DNA of 64,000 nt from DATBAX01 sp963723765 (GCA_963723765.1 CAVRSD010000003.1:434001-498000); one strand, 5' to 3'. Positions 53,891-63,960 are shown, counted from the first letter of the stretch. Notes: a model not told the origin generated them from the sequence alone. Made by a program: numbers and translations.

Positions 53891-54174
53891 TTGCCCTTTC
53901 CTCTTCGGGGAGGCCGTGCCGAGGTCGACCAGATACGAAACTGCCCGCCTCCACTGCCGACTCCGTCCCAGAATTAAGCCTGGTGGTGCCAACTGAATCA
54001 CAATGGGGAGGGCGCCCTGCGGGAATACCCGCATGCAGGCTAATCCTATGGAGAGGGGCTGGGAGCGTCAAAGTACCAAAGGCGTGGGGTTCGTCCTGGA
54101 CTTGCGTAACGTAACTGGAGGGCCTAACTCTAGTAACTTTGGCGATTCGAGGAGCTTCAATTCTGCAGCAATGA
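53891..54174. other. Leader region of the pilin operon
   Basis: 284 bases between the hypothetical zinc-Cys gene and fimT. It is G/C-rich with short inverted segments (CCCTGCGGG, GCATGC). A c-di-GMP riboswitch was looked for but the consensus is not met. It must hold the operon promoter. Confidence 0.4.
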
Positions 54175-54594
54175 TTATGCCCAGGCTTTCGCCGCCAAAC
54201 CTTTGCCGGGCTTGTTGGAGCCGGCGCGTGTGCTGGGTACGTAGGCGCACGAGCGGAAATCGTAGTGCAGGGCCAGGCAAGTCCCGCACAGGTGCAACTG
54301 GTGCACTTTGCACTGAATGACCGGGGCTTCCGTGGCGCAAAGTTCACAACCGCCGCGGGATCTCTTGGCCGCCGGTTCTTTCGCGGGGGCTCCGGCTGCA
54401 CCCGATTGCAATACCCGGGCCTTGAGGTAAATTCCGGCCGCAACCGTCAGTGCACCCACCGAAAACAGGCCCGCACCCGCGACCAGTTGGTCCGGATCAG
54501 CAGTTTTGCCGAATGCAGCCGCAAGCGCAACCAGCCCGGCGAACAGCAAGAGAGCACCCGCGGCGACCATCCAGTTGCCTGAACGTGACGACAT
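54175..54594 (-). CDS. Membrane protein with Cys-rich C-terminal domain
   Basis: 139 residues from MSSRSGNWM. Two hydrophobic helices ('VAAGALLLFAGLVALAAAFG', 'LVAGAGLFSVGALTVAAGIYL') are followed by a basic Ala-rich linker and a Cys-rich end 'GCELCATEAPVIQCKVHQLHLCGTCLALHYD' that could form a B-box-like or other zinc-binding finger on the inner side. I do not know this family. A weak AAGGA site precedes the Met. Confidence 0.65.
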   Translation of the reverse strand: MSSRSGNWMVAAGALLLFAGLVALAAAFGKTADPDQLVAGAGLFSVGALTVAAGIYLKARVLQSGAAGAPAKEPAAKRSRGGCELCATEAPVIQCKVHQLHLCGTCLALHYDFRSCAYVPSTRAGSNKPGKGLAAKAWA

Positions 54595-54739
54595 AAATTC
54601 TGGTCCTTTTTGGTGGTGAAAAGACGTTCCGTTCGCCCTAAAAACCCGAGTAACGGTTATAGCCAGAACATATCGGCTTTCGGGGATTAACTCCAGATGA
54701 CGAAAGTCATCAGCTTCGGAAGGAACCTTCTGCAATCAT

Positions 54740-55702
54740 TTAATCTCTGGCTTGGATCTCTTCTTCCAGAACCGCTTTGCGAAAATACTCCAGCGACATT
54801 CGGAGCCCACTTTCCAGGTCGATTTTCGGTTCCCATCCCAGCAGACTCTTCGCTTTGGTGATATCCGGGCAGCGCTGCTTCGGATCATCCTGGGGAAGTG
54901 GTTCGTAACGAATACTGCTCTTTGATCCAGTAACAGCCAGTACCCGCTTGGCACATTCCAAAATCGTGAACTCAGTAGGATTCCCAATATTGACGGGCAG
55001 ATGCTCTGACGATTTCGCCAAACGCAAAAAGCCTTCAATTTCATCGCTGACGTAGCAGAAGCTGCGCGTCTGGCTTCCATCACCATAGACTGTCAGGTCT
55101 TCGCCGCGCAGAGCCTGCTTCATAAAATTTGGAACCACGCGGCCATCATTCAACTGCATACGCGGGCCGTAGGTATTGAAAATTCGCACGATGCGCGTGT
55201 CTACCTTGTAATAGCGGTGATAGCCCATGGTCGCCGCCTCGGTAAAGCGCTTGGCTTCGTCGTACACAGAACGCACGCCGATCGGATTCACATGGCCCCA
55301 GTAGGTCTCCTTCTGCGGATGTTCCAGGGGATCGCCATAGCACTCGGAAGTCGAGGAAACCAGATATTTCGCACCGTATTTGCGGGCCACGTCCAGAGCG
55401 TGGAAGGTTCCCAGCGATCCGACTTTCAGAGTTTCAATTCCATGCACCGTATAATCCACCGGGCTCGCAGGACACGCGAAATGAAAAACATAATCGACTT
55501 TTCCACAATCGAAAGGTTCGTTGATGTCGATCTCCTGGAATTCGAAGCGCGGTTCGTTTCGCAGATGCGCGAAATTGGACTCTCTGCCCGTGAGCAGATT
55601 ATCGACCGCAACAACCGAATAGTCTTCCGCCAGCAATGCATCGCAAAGATGCGAACCCAGGAACCCGGCTCCGCCCGTCACCACCGCCCGTTGTCTGCTC
55701 AT
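54740..55702 (-). CDS. UDP-glucuronate decarboxylase-like epimerase/dehydratase (UXS family)
   Basis: 320 residues from MSRQRAVVTGGAGFLGSHL, which is the NAD-binding GxxGxxG. 'FHFACPASPVDYTVHGIETLKVGSLGTFHALDVARK' and 'STSECYGDPLEHPQKETYWGHVNPIGVRSVYDEAKRF' are close to UXS1, which makes UDP-xylose; the catalytic Tyr-Lys is in 'SVYDEAKR'. It supplies sugars for surface glycans. A longer upstream frame lacks family similarity. Confidence 0.92.
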   Translation of the reverse strand: MSRQRAVVTGGAGFLGSHLCDALLAEDYSVVAVDNLLTGRESNFAHLRNEPRFEFQEIDINEPFDCGKVDYVFHFACPASPVDYTVHGIETLKVGSLGTFHALDVARKYGAKYLVSSTSECYGDPLEHPQKETYWGHVNPIGVRSVYDEAKRFTEAATMGYHRYYKVDTRIVRIFNTYGPRMQLNDGRVVPNFMKQALRGEDLTVYGDGSQTRSFCYVSDEIEGFLRLAKSSEHLPVNIGNPTEFTILECAKRVLAVTGSKSSIRYEPLPQDDPKQRCPDITKAKSLLGWEPKIDLESGLRMSLEYFRKAVLEEEIQARD

Positions 55703-55817
55703 AGATGTTGATTCTTCTGAATCGAACCGCCAAAAAAATACTCTATCAGCTTTTCTGAAGACGAAGAAGATAGCCACATCAGATTCCGAAACTCGAGTGC
55801 AAAACGGGAAAACGCAA

Positions 55818-57044
55818 TCACCCGCTTCGCATAAAACTCTTGCCTTTCCGTTCCGATCCGAGCGCCACCACAACAATCAGCAGCATAATGTTCACAATTT
55901 CAAACGCCGCCAGCGCCCGCGAATATCCCAACTTGTCGCGCAGCCAATACTCGATGGAGTTGGTGCGGGCCGCCAGCACAATCCCCAACTGATAAGCGAA
56001 TCCCGGCATCAAGCCGCGCACCGAGTCAGGAGAGAGTTCATTCAAATGGGCAGGAATGATCCCCCAGGCGCCTTGCACCCCGGCCTGCATCGCAAACGCC
56101 CCCACCGTCAAAACCAGTAACGATTCCCCGAACGCCCAGAAGGGAATTACCGAAAGTGCCAGCACCAGGGCTGCAATCATGCTCCAGCGTCTGCCCAGCC
56201 GCTCCGAAAAATATCCGAACACAACGGCACCCAACACCGCCCCAACGTTATACAAAATGGCAATGTTTGAGACCGTGCCCGAACTGAATCCATGGGCCGA
56301 CTTCAGAAAGTCCGGATACAAATCCTGGGTCCCGTGAGAAAGAAACATCATGAGGGTCATCAGCAGGACCAGATAGGAAAAAATCTTCCAATGTGCGCTC
56401 GCGGTTTGCACAATGGCTTTTACCGTAGGCGCGGCGTGTTGCTTCCACGCCTCCGACTCGCGCACCTTGAACCGGATGTAGAACGCCAGCAGTGCCGGCG
56501 CCCCTCCCACCCAAAACATGGCCCGCCATCCCCATGCCGGAAGAACGAAGTGCGCTGCCACCGCCGCCAGAAGATAGCCCACCGAATACCCGCTTTGCAG
56601 AATCCCAGAAAGAATTCCCCGCCATTTCCCCGGCGTGTTCTCCAACGCCAGCGAAGCGCCAACGCCCCATTCGCCTCCCATCCCGATGCCATAAATCGTG
56701 CGCAAAATCAGAAACACCGTGTAATTGGGAGCAAACCCGCACAACAGCTCAACCACCGAGAAAAACACAATGTTCGCCATCAAAGGTTTGCGGCGTCCGT
56801 AGCGATCGGCCAACAGTCCGAACAATACCGCTCCCACCGGACGCATAATCAGGGTGGCGAAAATCGTCTCAATGATTTTGCTTTTTTCCACGTGGAACTG
56901 GGCCGCCAGCGTATCCATCAGGAAGACGAGCACAAAGAAGTCGAATGCATCCAGCGTCCAGCCCAGAAAGCTGGCCGTCACCGCATGCCATTGCTCCGCT
57001 CGCGAAAACGGAGTAACCGGGTAATCTGTTCTCGCAGTCGTCAT
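55818..57044 (-). CDS. MFS transporter, sugar/sialic-acid or metabolite:H+ type
   Basis: 408 residues with 12 predicted helices. The 'LADRYGRRKPLM' loop between helices 2 and 3 is the MFS signature; 'GIGMGGEWGVGASLALE' and 'QSGYSVGYLLAAV' match the NanT/MHS subgroup. Transports a small anion or sugar with protons. No metabolic genes next to it indicate the substrate. Confidence 0.9.
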   Translation of the reverse strand: MTTARTDYPVTPFSRAEQWHAVTASFLGWTLDAFDFFVLVFLMDTLAAQFHVEKSKIIETIFATLIMRPVGAVLFGLLADRYGRRKPLMANIVFFSVVELLCGFAPNYTVFLILRTIYGIGMGGEWGVGASLALENTPGKWRGILSGILQSGYSVGYLLAAVAAHFVLPAWGWRAMFWVGGAPALLAFYIRFKVRESEAWKQHAAPTVKAIVQTASAHWKIFSYLVLLMTLMMFLSHGTQDLYPDFLKSAHGFSSGTVSNIAILYNVGAVLGAVVFGYFSERLGRRWSMIAALVLALSVIPFWAFGESLLVLTVGAFAMQAGVQGAWGIIPAHLNELSPDSVRGLMPGFAYQLGIVLAARTNSIEYWLRDKLGYSRALAAFEIVNIMLLIVVVALGSERKGKSFMRSG

Positions 57045-57302
57045 CGAATCCCGTGCAGTTTACACCGTGGCCGATGAATTGCTGGCTGCGATGTTGCGTG
57101 GCTGACGCGAATGACATGCTGCGAAGGCGGTAACCAGTAACGTATCTAGGCTGCCCTTGGTAAACGTTGACAACCGGTCGCTTTCGCGGGACACTCCGCT
57201 TAATCGGTTCCACGTCTCAAGGCTTACTGACTGCGGTTTTGAAGCATGCCTTGAGTCGTGATCCAGCCACAGCTTCGAGCTCGTCGCACTGCGGCTATCG
57301 CA
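57045..57302. other. Intergenic region, nothing recognised
   Basis: 258 bases between the MFS gene (minus) and the GAF-TonB gene (plus). A longer minus-strand frame here has no family character and no ribosome binding site. No promoter motif stood out. Confidence 0.35.
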
Positions 57303-58629
57303 ATGGCTTTTCGTCCCATGACTCGGCTTGGTCTCGTCGGCGATCAAAGGCCGCGTGACGCCCAAACCGATCGTCAAGAGCCAACCGATCGCCAAGAGCC
57401 GGACGACGAGCGCGACATTCGAACCTCTCTCTCTAGTCTGGCAAGCACTCTATCCGCTCATGGCGATGTTCTCCTGTCCGCCGATCTGGCACTCGATCTC
57501 CTGCTCAATCGCATCGCCGAGCAGGCCCGTCTGGCCACCAACACCGCCGGCGCCGCCATCGCTCTGCGCCGCGGAGACGAAATGGTATGCAGAGCCACCA
57601 CTGGAGCAAACGCTCCCGGTCTTGGAGTGCGGTTGAACACGGAATCCGGCCTGTCCGGAGCCTGCGTCCAAACCAGGGAAGTGCAGAGCTGCGACGATAC
57701 TGAAAACGATTTGCGCGTGGATGTAATCGCCTGCCGCCAGCTCGGAGTTCGCTCGATTCTCATTGTCCCCGTGATGAAGGAACAAGAACTGCTCGGAGTC
57801 TTTGAAGTTTTCTCTCCCCACCCACATGCTTTCGGCGATCGTGATGTGCAGACCTTGCAGGCTCTTTCCCAACGAGCCGTGGACAGTATTACGCGTAGCG
57901 GTCGAGGCACTCTCTCCTCGTCGTGCGAGTCCGCCCGCCGAAACCGTGGTTGCCGTAGCCGCACCCGTAAAAACCCGTCGCCGCGATCCCTGGACCGTAA
58001 CCCTTACTTTTGTGGTGATTTCCCTGGCAGTCTTTTTGGGATGGCTTCTGGGTCACGATGGCTGGCAGAGAACAGTCCGCCGCATGAAAGCGAAATCAGC
58101 ATTAGTACAAACAAAAATGAATCCGCAAGCCGTGCCTGCCTCGACAGCTGTTTCGCCGCTAAACAATCTTCCCGGAGAGCCAGCCAGCACAACCGCCCCG
58201 GCGGAAAGCGCGCCCTCGTCAGCTTCATCCGGGGCTCTGGTTGTCTATCAGAATGGCAAGGTCATCTTCCGGGCCAAGCCGCAATCCGGAAAGGAATCCA
58301 ATCCCGACGAAAGCTCGCAGCCCGGCAACGTCCCCGACCTAACCCCAACCGAACTGCCTCCTCAAATTGCCGAACGCTATCTCATGCAACGGATAGAACC
58401 GGTATATCCGGAAACCGCGAGAGATCAGCATATTGAAGGACAAGTTTTATTGCAGGCGACAGTTGGCAAGGATGGGATCGTCGAGGAACTCAAAGTGGTC
58501 AGTGGCGATTCGCAACTAGCCACTGCGGCCGCCGACGCCGTCCGGCAATGGCGTTTCCGCCCATTTCTCAAATCCGGCAAGCCAGTCGAATTTGTAACTC
58601 AAATTACAGTGGATTTCCGGCTGCCCTAA
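57303..58629 (+). pseudogene. GAF-TM-TonB fusion protein, one frameshift
   Basis: The first frame gives a GAF domain ('LSADLALDLLLNRIAEQARLATNTAGAAIALRRG', 'GVRSILIVPVMKEQELLGVFEVFSPHPHAFGDRDV') to 'LSQRAVDSIT'. Near 57890 the match shifts by one to 'LRVAVEALSPRRASPPAE', then a membrane segment ('VTLTFVVISLAVFLGWLLG') and a C-terminal TonB domain ('LMQRIEPVYPETARDQHIEGQVLLQATVGKDGIVEELKVVSGD', 'AVRQWRFRPFLKSGKPVEF'). If fused, a cytosolic sensor is joined to a periplasmic TonB domain. An 18-bp tandem duplication near 57370-57405 encodes TDRQEP twice. Confidence 0.75.
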
Positions 58630-58680
58630 TGCAACTGGAGTTTGGCCAACGACGAATGACCAACGACCAACGACGGCTTT

Positions 58681-59505
58681 TCACCCATTCGCCAATTCCT
58701 TCGCTCTCTGCGCCGCTTTCACCACTGCCTTAATCAGCGTGACTCGAAGCTTGCCTTCCTCAAGTTCCATGATGCCGTCGATGGTGCACCCAGCCGGCGT
58801 AGTGACCGCATCCTTCAACAGCGCAGGATGATCTCCAGTCTCGAGCACTACTGTCGCCGCACCCAGCGTGGTTTGAGCCGCCAGCAGTGTCGCCACATCG
58901 CGAGGCAATCCGACTTTCACTCCAGCCTCCGCCAGCGATTCAAGAATGATGTAGATATACGCTGGCCCGCTCGCCGAAAGTCCGGTGACGGCATCCATGT
59001 GCTTTTCATCCACCACCACCGTCCGGCCCACAACATCAAACAGCGCGCATGCGGTTTCCATATCTTTGGCGCTGGCAAATCTTCCCTTGCACAAAGCAGT
59101 CATGCCACAACCCAGCACCGACGGCGTATTCGGCATAGCTCGCACCACCGGGACATCCATCCCAAGTGCCTTCTCGATCTGACTCGTATGTACAGATGCT
59201 GCCACCGAAATAATGAGCTGTTTCTTCGAAACATGGGGACGAATCTGTTCCATCACTTCCTGCACCACTTGAGGTTTCACGCACACAAAGACCACGTCCG
59301 CGTTTTTCACCGCAGCCAGGTTGTCGGTGCCGACCGGCACTCGAAGTTTTTTCGCCAACCCGCGTGCCCGCTCCTCATGCGCGACCGTAGCCCGCGTCAA
59401 CTTCGGGGAGAGCAGTTTCTTCTCCAGCAACGCCTTGAGCAGAATGCCGCCCATCTTTCCCGCGCCCAGCACGGCCACACGTTTTCCCGAAAAGTCGAAC
59501 CCCAT
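58681..59505 (-). CDS. proC: Pyrroline-5-carboxylate reductase
   Basis: 274 residues. The last enzyme of proline synthesis, cytosolic. N-terminal Rossmann 'VAVLGAGKMGGILLKALLEK', 'VFVCVKPQVVQEVM', 'VVRAMPNTPSVLGCGMTAL' and 'VTGLSASGPAYIYIILESLAEAGVKVGLPRDVAT' are all standard, as is 'DAVTTPAGCTIDGIMELEEG' near the C-terminus. Stands alone. Confidence 0.96.
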   Translation of the reverse strand: MGFDFSGKRVAVLGAGKMGGILLKALLEKKLLSPKLTRATVAHEERARGLAKKLRVPVGTDNLAAVKNADVVFVCVKPQVVQEVMEQIRPHVSKKQLIISVAASVHTSQIEKALGMDVPVVRAMPNTPSVLGCGMTALCKGRFASAKDMETACALFDVVGRTVVVDEKHMDAVTGLSASGPAYIYIILESLAEAGVKVGLPRDVATLLAAQTTLGAATVVLETGDHPALLKDAVTTPAGCTIDGIMELEEGKLRVTLIKAVVKAAQRAKELANG

Positions 59506-59799
59506 TGCCGCCTCCGACTAAGATATTTCTACACGGATAGATGATCGTATCAGAGCCGAAGGAATAGCCTCCTCAACTCCGGAGAATGCGTGGTGGGGTT
59601 TTTGTGAGACTCGGCAGCGTGCGCGGACTAAAAGCACCACTACCCGGAGGGTGCCCCGTTCAAGCTTCGCTTGAGCGGGGATTTTTCATATTTAAAGCGG
59701 GAAGGGCCCGACTTCTAGTCAGGTCGTCAAGCCGTCGATTCCAGGAACGCGCTTTAGCGCCTGTAGTAGCTGCTCTGGCGACTCCTGTAGTCCAACCTC
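59506..59799. other. Gene-free stretch with a terminator-like element
   Basis: 294 bases between the 3' end of the large propeller gene and the start of proC, both on the minus strand. Apart from the hairpin at 59654-59686 nothing is recognised. A short plus-strand frame here shows no family similarity. Confidence 0.4.
59654..59686 (+). terminator. Strong hairpin with T run, no gene before it on this strand
   Basis: CCCCGTTCAAGC and GCTTGAGCGGGG form a 12-bp stem (one G-T) with loop TTC, followed by ATTTTT. No plus-strand gene ends nearby, so it may be part of a dispersed repeat ('GGGTGCCCCGTTC' type) or serve an unseen transcript. Confidence 0.6.
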
Positions 59800-62700
59800 T
59801 TATTGCACGGTAAGCGTCACTTGCAGTGAGTGGCTGATCGAACCCTCGTTTGCGTTTACCGTGACCGTATAGTTTCCCGGTGGCGTGCCCGGCTCTCCAC
59901 CTCCACCGCCTCCACCTTGCAGACCGCCGCCGCAGGCCACCATCAGCAAAAGCAGTGGAAGAACTAACAACACCAGCGGCCCCCGTCGGCCCTGGCGCGC
60001 GAGCCCGCCCATCAACAACAATCCGGCCACCGGTAGCCAGGCTCCATAAAGCCATGCGCCGGTCGATCTCCGCAGGGAAGCGATGGCCGCCGTTGTGGTG
60101 ACGGTCAGCGTGACATTGCTTTCGTCGCTGCCCCCCGCAATCGGCGAAACCGGACTGAACGAACAACTGCTCAACGGAACTGTCGAAGACGAGCAGGTGT
60201 AACTCACCGGATTCGCAAAAGTAGCGGCTCCGACGGGAATAAAAGTAAGTACATATTGTGCCGCGGAACCGGCGGGCACAGCTTGCGGTCCCGACGTGTT
60301 CGAAATCGAGAAATCGGTGTTCGATCCCGAGGTCGTGGTGAACGAAACCGCAGCCGCGTGCGAGATCGCCGCCGCATCCGTCCCCTGAGCCACGATGTTG
60401 AAGTTGTAACTCTGAACCGTGCTACTGCTCACGGTAACGGTGAATGGCTCACCACTCGCCGTCGGCGTCGCAATGGATGGCGTAGCCAGACAAGAGGGTG
60501 GCGCCCCGGCGCCACAACTCAAGTTGACCGTGCTGTTGTAGCCCTTGACTGAAGTCAGCGTCCCATTAAAAATTACGGGCGTGTTCACCGCTGCCGTTAA
60601 CGTCGGATTACTGATCGCCGCCGTGTAATCAGGACTGGCGGCTGCATTCACCAGCATGGTCAACGCTTGCGGCTTGTTCGGACCACCGGCGGTGGTGCCG
60701 AGGATCATTACGGAAAATGTCCCGGTTGGCGTATTTGCCGCAGTAGATATTGTCAGAGTCATGTTGACAGGATTTGCAGAAGTCGGACTCACCGGGCTTG
60801 CTGGCGTGAAGTTGCACGCTGTTCCGGCAGGCAACCCAAGGCAGCTAAGATTCACCACGCCGTTGAAAGCCCCCGCTGCCGTGACTTGAAATGTCATCGG
60901 CGCAGTGCTGTTGGGCGGAGTCACTGCAATGCTCGCAGGCGAAGGCACCGTCAGATTGAAGTCCACAACCGAGAGTTCCAGCGGGAGATCGCGCGTGACC
61001 GTCGCTGCATCGGTACCAATTCCGTGAAGATTGAAAAGGTAATCTCCCGCTGGGCCACTCGCAGTCACCGTGAGCGCTGTGCCGGAACTCACGGGAGTCG
61101 GACTCGATGGCGCAATCAAGCAATTTGCAGGCGGCACCGTAGTTCCGCTGACACAGCGTAAGTTCACTTCACTGCTGTAGCCATTCAAGGCGGTGATCGT
61201 GCCACTGAAAACCGCAGCCTGCCCTACAAACGCGGTCACAGGATTATTGGAAACAGACATCTGGAAATCTGGTGTCGTAATCAGGTTAATTTCCCAAATT
61301 CCTCGCCCATAAGTCGATGACCGTAGTCTCTTGGCTCCGTCGTAGTTGAAAATCTGCAGCGCCGTCACTGCGACACTTGGCAAGTATCCCGCCTGCCCGC
61401 TGCCGGGTCCGACCTCCGACCAGTTGGCAACGCCCGTACCGCTGGAAAACACGCCTACGTCGGTTCCTACATAAATCATTCCCGTTGTCGGGGTTGAACC
61501 TGCGTCGACGACGATTGCATTGGCTGGCGCATCCGGCAGATTCGCCGTAAAGTCTGTCCACGATGCTCCACCATTGGTCGTTCGCCATACATGCGAGACA
61601 TGGAATCCCATGATGGTAACGTAAGCGGTCAGTCCACTCACGTCTGAACTGTCGATCACGATCCCGGAAATTGGAAAATTGCTGGGATTGATCGCGCCCG
61701 TCCGATCCGTCCAGGTCAAACTTCCGCCTGCGACATTGGTGCTCACCCAAACGTGGCCCCCCGCGGGTGACGTGATGAGGTCCGGCCCAACGCCGTCCGT
61801 GCCGGCATAGGTCACGTTAGAAAATCCGTTCGCATCCAGAGCACCACCGGCGGCCAGTGACCGCACCAGGTTGGTTTCACTGCCGCTGCAAATCGCATCG
61901 CCGCCGCTTTCGAAATTATTGCTGAGAACCGTGAAGTCCCCGCCGGCGTCGCTTCCCCGCCACACCCGGCAAGTTCCGACCAGTAGTTCACTGGAATTCT
62001 GTGGATCAAACATGTAAGGCAAATAGAACGCACCCGTATCGCCGCCCGCCGTCGCGCTGCTCACTACCTGATTGTTTACGAAATCGTCGGTATGGCAACC
62101 AATTCCCAAAGCGCAACTGAAAATGTTGACTCCCGATACTGAGTCGGGAGGAGTGGACACAAACCATTCGTCTTCGTTGGCCGGACTAATTGCCGCATAA
62201 CCTCCATCTCCGGCATTTACATTCGCCCAAGTGCTGCTGCCCTCCGCTGTTGTGCTCGCGGGAGATCCGTTGCCGCCCCCTCCACCGAGAATGACATTGG
62301 GATCCGTAGAAGATTGCGAAAACGAAATCAACTGCGTCATCGAGCCCAGGGTCTGGTTGAGGCTGTCGAACTGATTGCTGCCACCGCAAGTGCCGGTGGT
62401 CAAATCTGTATAACCATCCAACGCCCGGTAAATTCCGCCGTCATTGGCAAAGTACAACACGTCTTCGGTCTTGTTATTCACCAGCAGGGAAGCGATGGCG
62501 TGTTGATTGGGATGCACCCGCGCAATCGAACTGCATCCATAGACGTGGGTCAGGTTCAAAAATGTGTTCGGAGCTGTGCCGGTGCAAGTCGGCGAAGCAT
62601 CGGTGATCCTGCACTTGTAGAGATTCACCGCTCCGGCGTACAAGTCGGTCGCTGTGCCATCAGGGACCGCGGCCAAGTCCAGATTGTAACTACCCTGTGA

Positions 62701-63960
62701 TGTTCCGCAACCGCCGAACACATCGCCGCAATTGGTAATCCCCGCCTCACTGATTTGTGTCCAGGAGGAACCGCCGTTGGTCGATTGCCAGATCCCCTGG
62801 TCCGTATCGTTCACGTCGACATACCAGGCGTACATTTCGTTGCGTCCCGGCACCACCGAAATCTCGCCGCGATAAATCGGGCAGTTGTTTGGCGACACTA
62901 TTTGCGCCGGGCAGGCAGCGGTGCTCAAAGCAGCGCCGGGTTGGTTGGCGAGGCGCGCCCAATGGATTCCATCGCTTGAAGAATAAAACCCATGCCAACT
63001 CAGCGCCGCAAAAAACTCTCCGGCAACTGCGTCATAGACCACCGAGCTTGCCGAGCTCGGGGAGGTCGCACTCCCGCCGTCGCTCACGTTAGCGTAAGTC
63101 CAGGAAGACCCGCTATCCGTGGAGTAGTAAATTCCACGATTCACGGCAACCGGATTCTCCAATCCTTCTGCGATCCCTTCCGACGCTGCTGCCGCTGCGG
63201 CCACTACCAGATTCGCTGAGCCGGTGCTGAACGCAATCTTGCTGAATCCCAATCCAGCGAACGAACGTGTTTGAGTTGTATCTTGGGAAATGAGTGTCCA
63301 TGTCGTTCCCGCGTCGGCGGAACGCAAAATGCCAAGACCGTAGTACGAATCGACGGAGCCATTGGTCTCGCCTGTCCCCACCAGAATCACGCTTTTGGTC
63401 GGATCAGGATTAGTCAATTGCGGCTGAATGGCAATCGAACCAACCGCCAGCGTTGCCTGATTGTCAATAACCGGTGCCCATACAACACTCGCAGGATTGG
63501 GGCTAAGCGGTCCAGCATTGGTGGATTTCCAAACTCCGCCGTATGCGCCACCGACATAAACTGTGTTCCCGCTCGAGTCTGCCGGATCGATGGCGGTCGA
63601 CGTTGCCCGTCCCGAAACCCAGTTGTAGTCCTGGATCCCGATCCCGCTTGCATCCGACGCCAGTGGCGCCGGCCCCAGAGGAACCCAGGGCTCCGTGATT
63701 CCCGACGCTGACGGCCGGGCTGCACGAGTTGCCCGCATCTGCATTTTTTGCCGATGAGCCGAGTAGCGCAGTGCTGCGGCTGAATGTCCGGGAAGTATGC
63801 GGCCGCGCTGGAACCATTGCTCGCGCTTACTGTTGCTATGAAGATTGGCGGGGTCGGACGAGGGACGAATCGACCCCGCTTGCCCCAAAATGTGCGCTGG
63901 GGCAGAAACCGAAATCAAAAAACAAGCGATTACCGAAAATGTGCGAAAGGAAGATTTCAT
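59800..63960 (-). CDS. Large secreted beta-propeller (sialidase/VPS10-like) protein with Ig-like repeats
   Basis: 1386 residues. A signal peptide (SFRTFSVIACFLISVSAPAHILG) is followed by about 800 residues with Asp-box-type blades ('GTGETNGSVDSYYGLGILRSADAGTTWTLIS', 'IYYSTDSGSSWTY', 'GIWQSTNGGSSWTQIS', 'VWRTTNGGASWTDFTANLP'), as in sialidase or photosynthesis-stability-factor propellers. Then four to five Ig-like repeats ('SPTPVSSGTALTVTASGPAGDYLFNLHG', 'TVTVSSSTVQSYNFNIVAQG'). Near the C-terminus 'LPVAGLLLMGGLARQGRRGPLVLLVLPLLLLMVACGGG' and a Gly run are typical of many acidobacterial surface proteins. No sialidase catalytic residues are evident. Confidence 0.88.
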   Translation of the reverse strand: MKSSFRTFSVIACFLISVSAPAHILGQAGSIRPSSDPANLHSNSKREQWFQRGRILPGHSAAALRYSAHRQKMQMRATRAARPSASGITEPWVPLGPAPLASDASGIGIQDYNWVSGRATSTAIDPADSSGNTVYVGGAYGGVWKSTNAGPLSPNPASVVWAPVIDNQATLAVGSIAIQPQLTNPDPTKSVILVGTGETNGSVDSYYGLGILRSADAGTTWTLISQDTTQTRSFAGLGFSKIAFSTGSANLVVAAAAAASEGIAEGLENPVAVNRGIYYSTDSGSSWTYANVSDGGSATSPSSASSVVYDAVAGEFFAALSWHGFYSSSDGIHWARLANQPGAALSTAACPAQIVSPNNCPIYRGEISVVPGRNEMYAWYVDVNDTDQGIWQSTNGGSSWTQISEAGITNCGDVFGGCGTSQGSYNLDLAAVPDGTATDLYAGAVNLYKCRITDASPTCTGTAPNTFLNLTHVYGCSSIARVHPNQHAIASLLVNNKTEDVLYFANDGGIYRALDGYTDLTTGTCGGSNQFDSLNQTLGSMTQLISFSQSSTDPNVILGGGGGNGSPASTTAEGSSTWANVNAGDGGYAAISPANEDEWFVSTPPDSVSGVNIFSCALGIGCHTDDFVNNQVVSSATAGGDTGAFYLPYMFDPQNSSELLVGTCRVWRGSDAGGDFTVLSNNFESGGDAICSGSETNLVRSLAAGGALDANGFSNVTYAGTDGVGPDLITSPAGGHVWVSTNVAGGSLTWTDRTGAINPSNFPISGIVIDSSDVSGLTAYVTIMGFHVSHVWRTTNGGASWTDFTANLPDAPANAIVVDAGSTPTTGMIYVGTDVGVFSSGTGVANWSEVGPGSGQAGYLPSVAVTALQIFNYDGAKRLRSSTYGRGIWEINLITTPDFQMSVSNNPVTAFVGQAAVFSGTITALNGYSSEVNLRCVSGTTVPPANCLIAPSSPTPVSSGTALTVTASGPAGDYLFNLHGIGTDAATVTRDLPLELSVVDFNLTVPSPASIAVTPPNSTAPMTFQVTAAGAFNGVVNLSCLGLPAGTACNFTPASPVSPTSANPVNMTLTISTAANTPTGTFSVMILGTTAGGPNKPQALTMLVNAAASPDYTAAISNPTLTAAVNTPVIFNGTLTSVKGYNSTVNLSCGAGAPPSCLATPSIATPTASGEPFTVTVSSSTVQSYNFNIVAQGTDAAAISHAAAVSFTTTSGSNTDFSISNTSGPQAVPAGSAAQYVLTFIPVGAATFANPVSYTCSSSTVPLSSCSFSPVSPIAGGSDESNVTLTVTTTAAIASLRRSTGAWLYGAWLPVAGLLLMGGLARQGRRGPLVLLVLPLLLLMVACGGGLQGGGGGGGEPGTPPGNYTVTVNANEGSISHSLQVTLTVQ

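Noticed and set aside
53891..54174. Possible c-di-GMP riboswitch before the pilin operon
   Set aside because: 'TTTGACGCTCCC' and 'CATAGGATTAGCCTGCATGC' recall GEMM pieces, but the conserved GGNAAACC and GACGCAAAGCC blocks are absent.
57060..57395. Minus-strand open frame of 111 codons
   Set aside because: Overlaps the start of the GAF gene, has no ribosome site and no family features.
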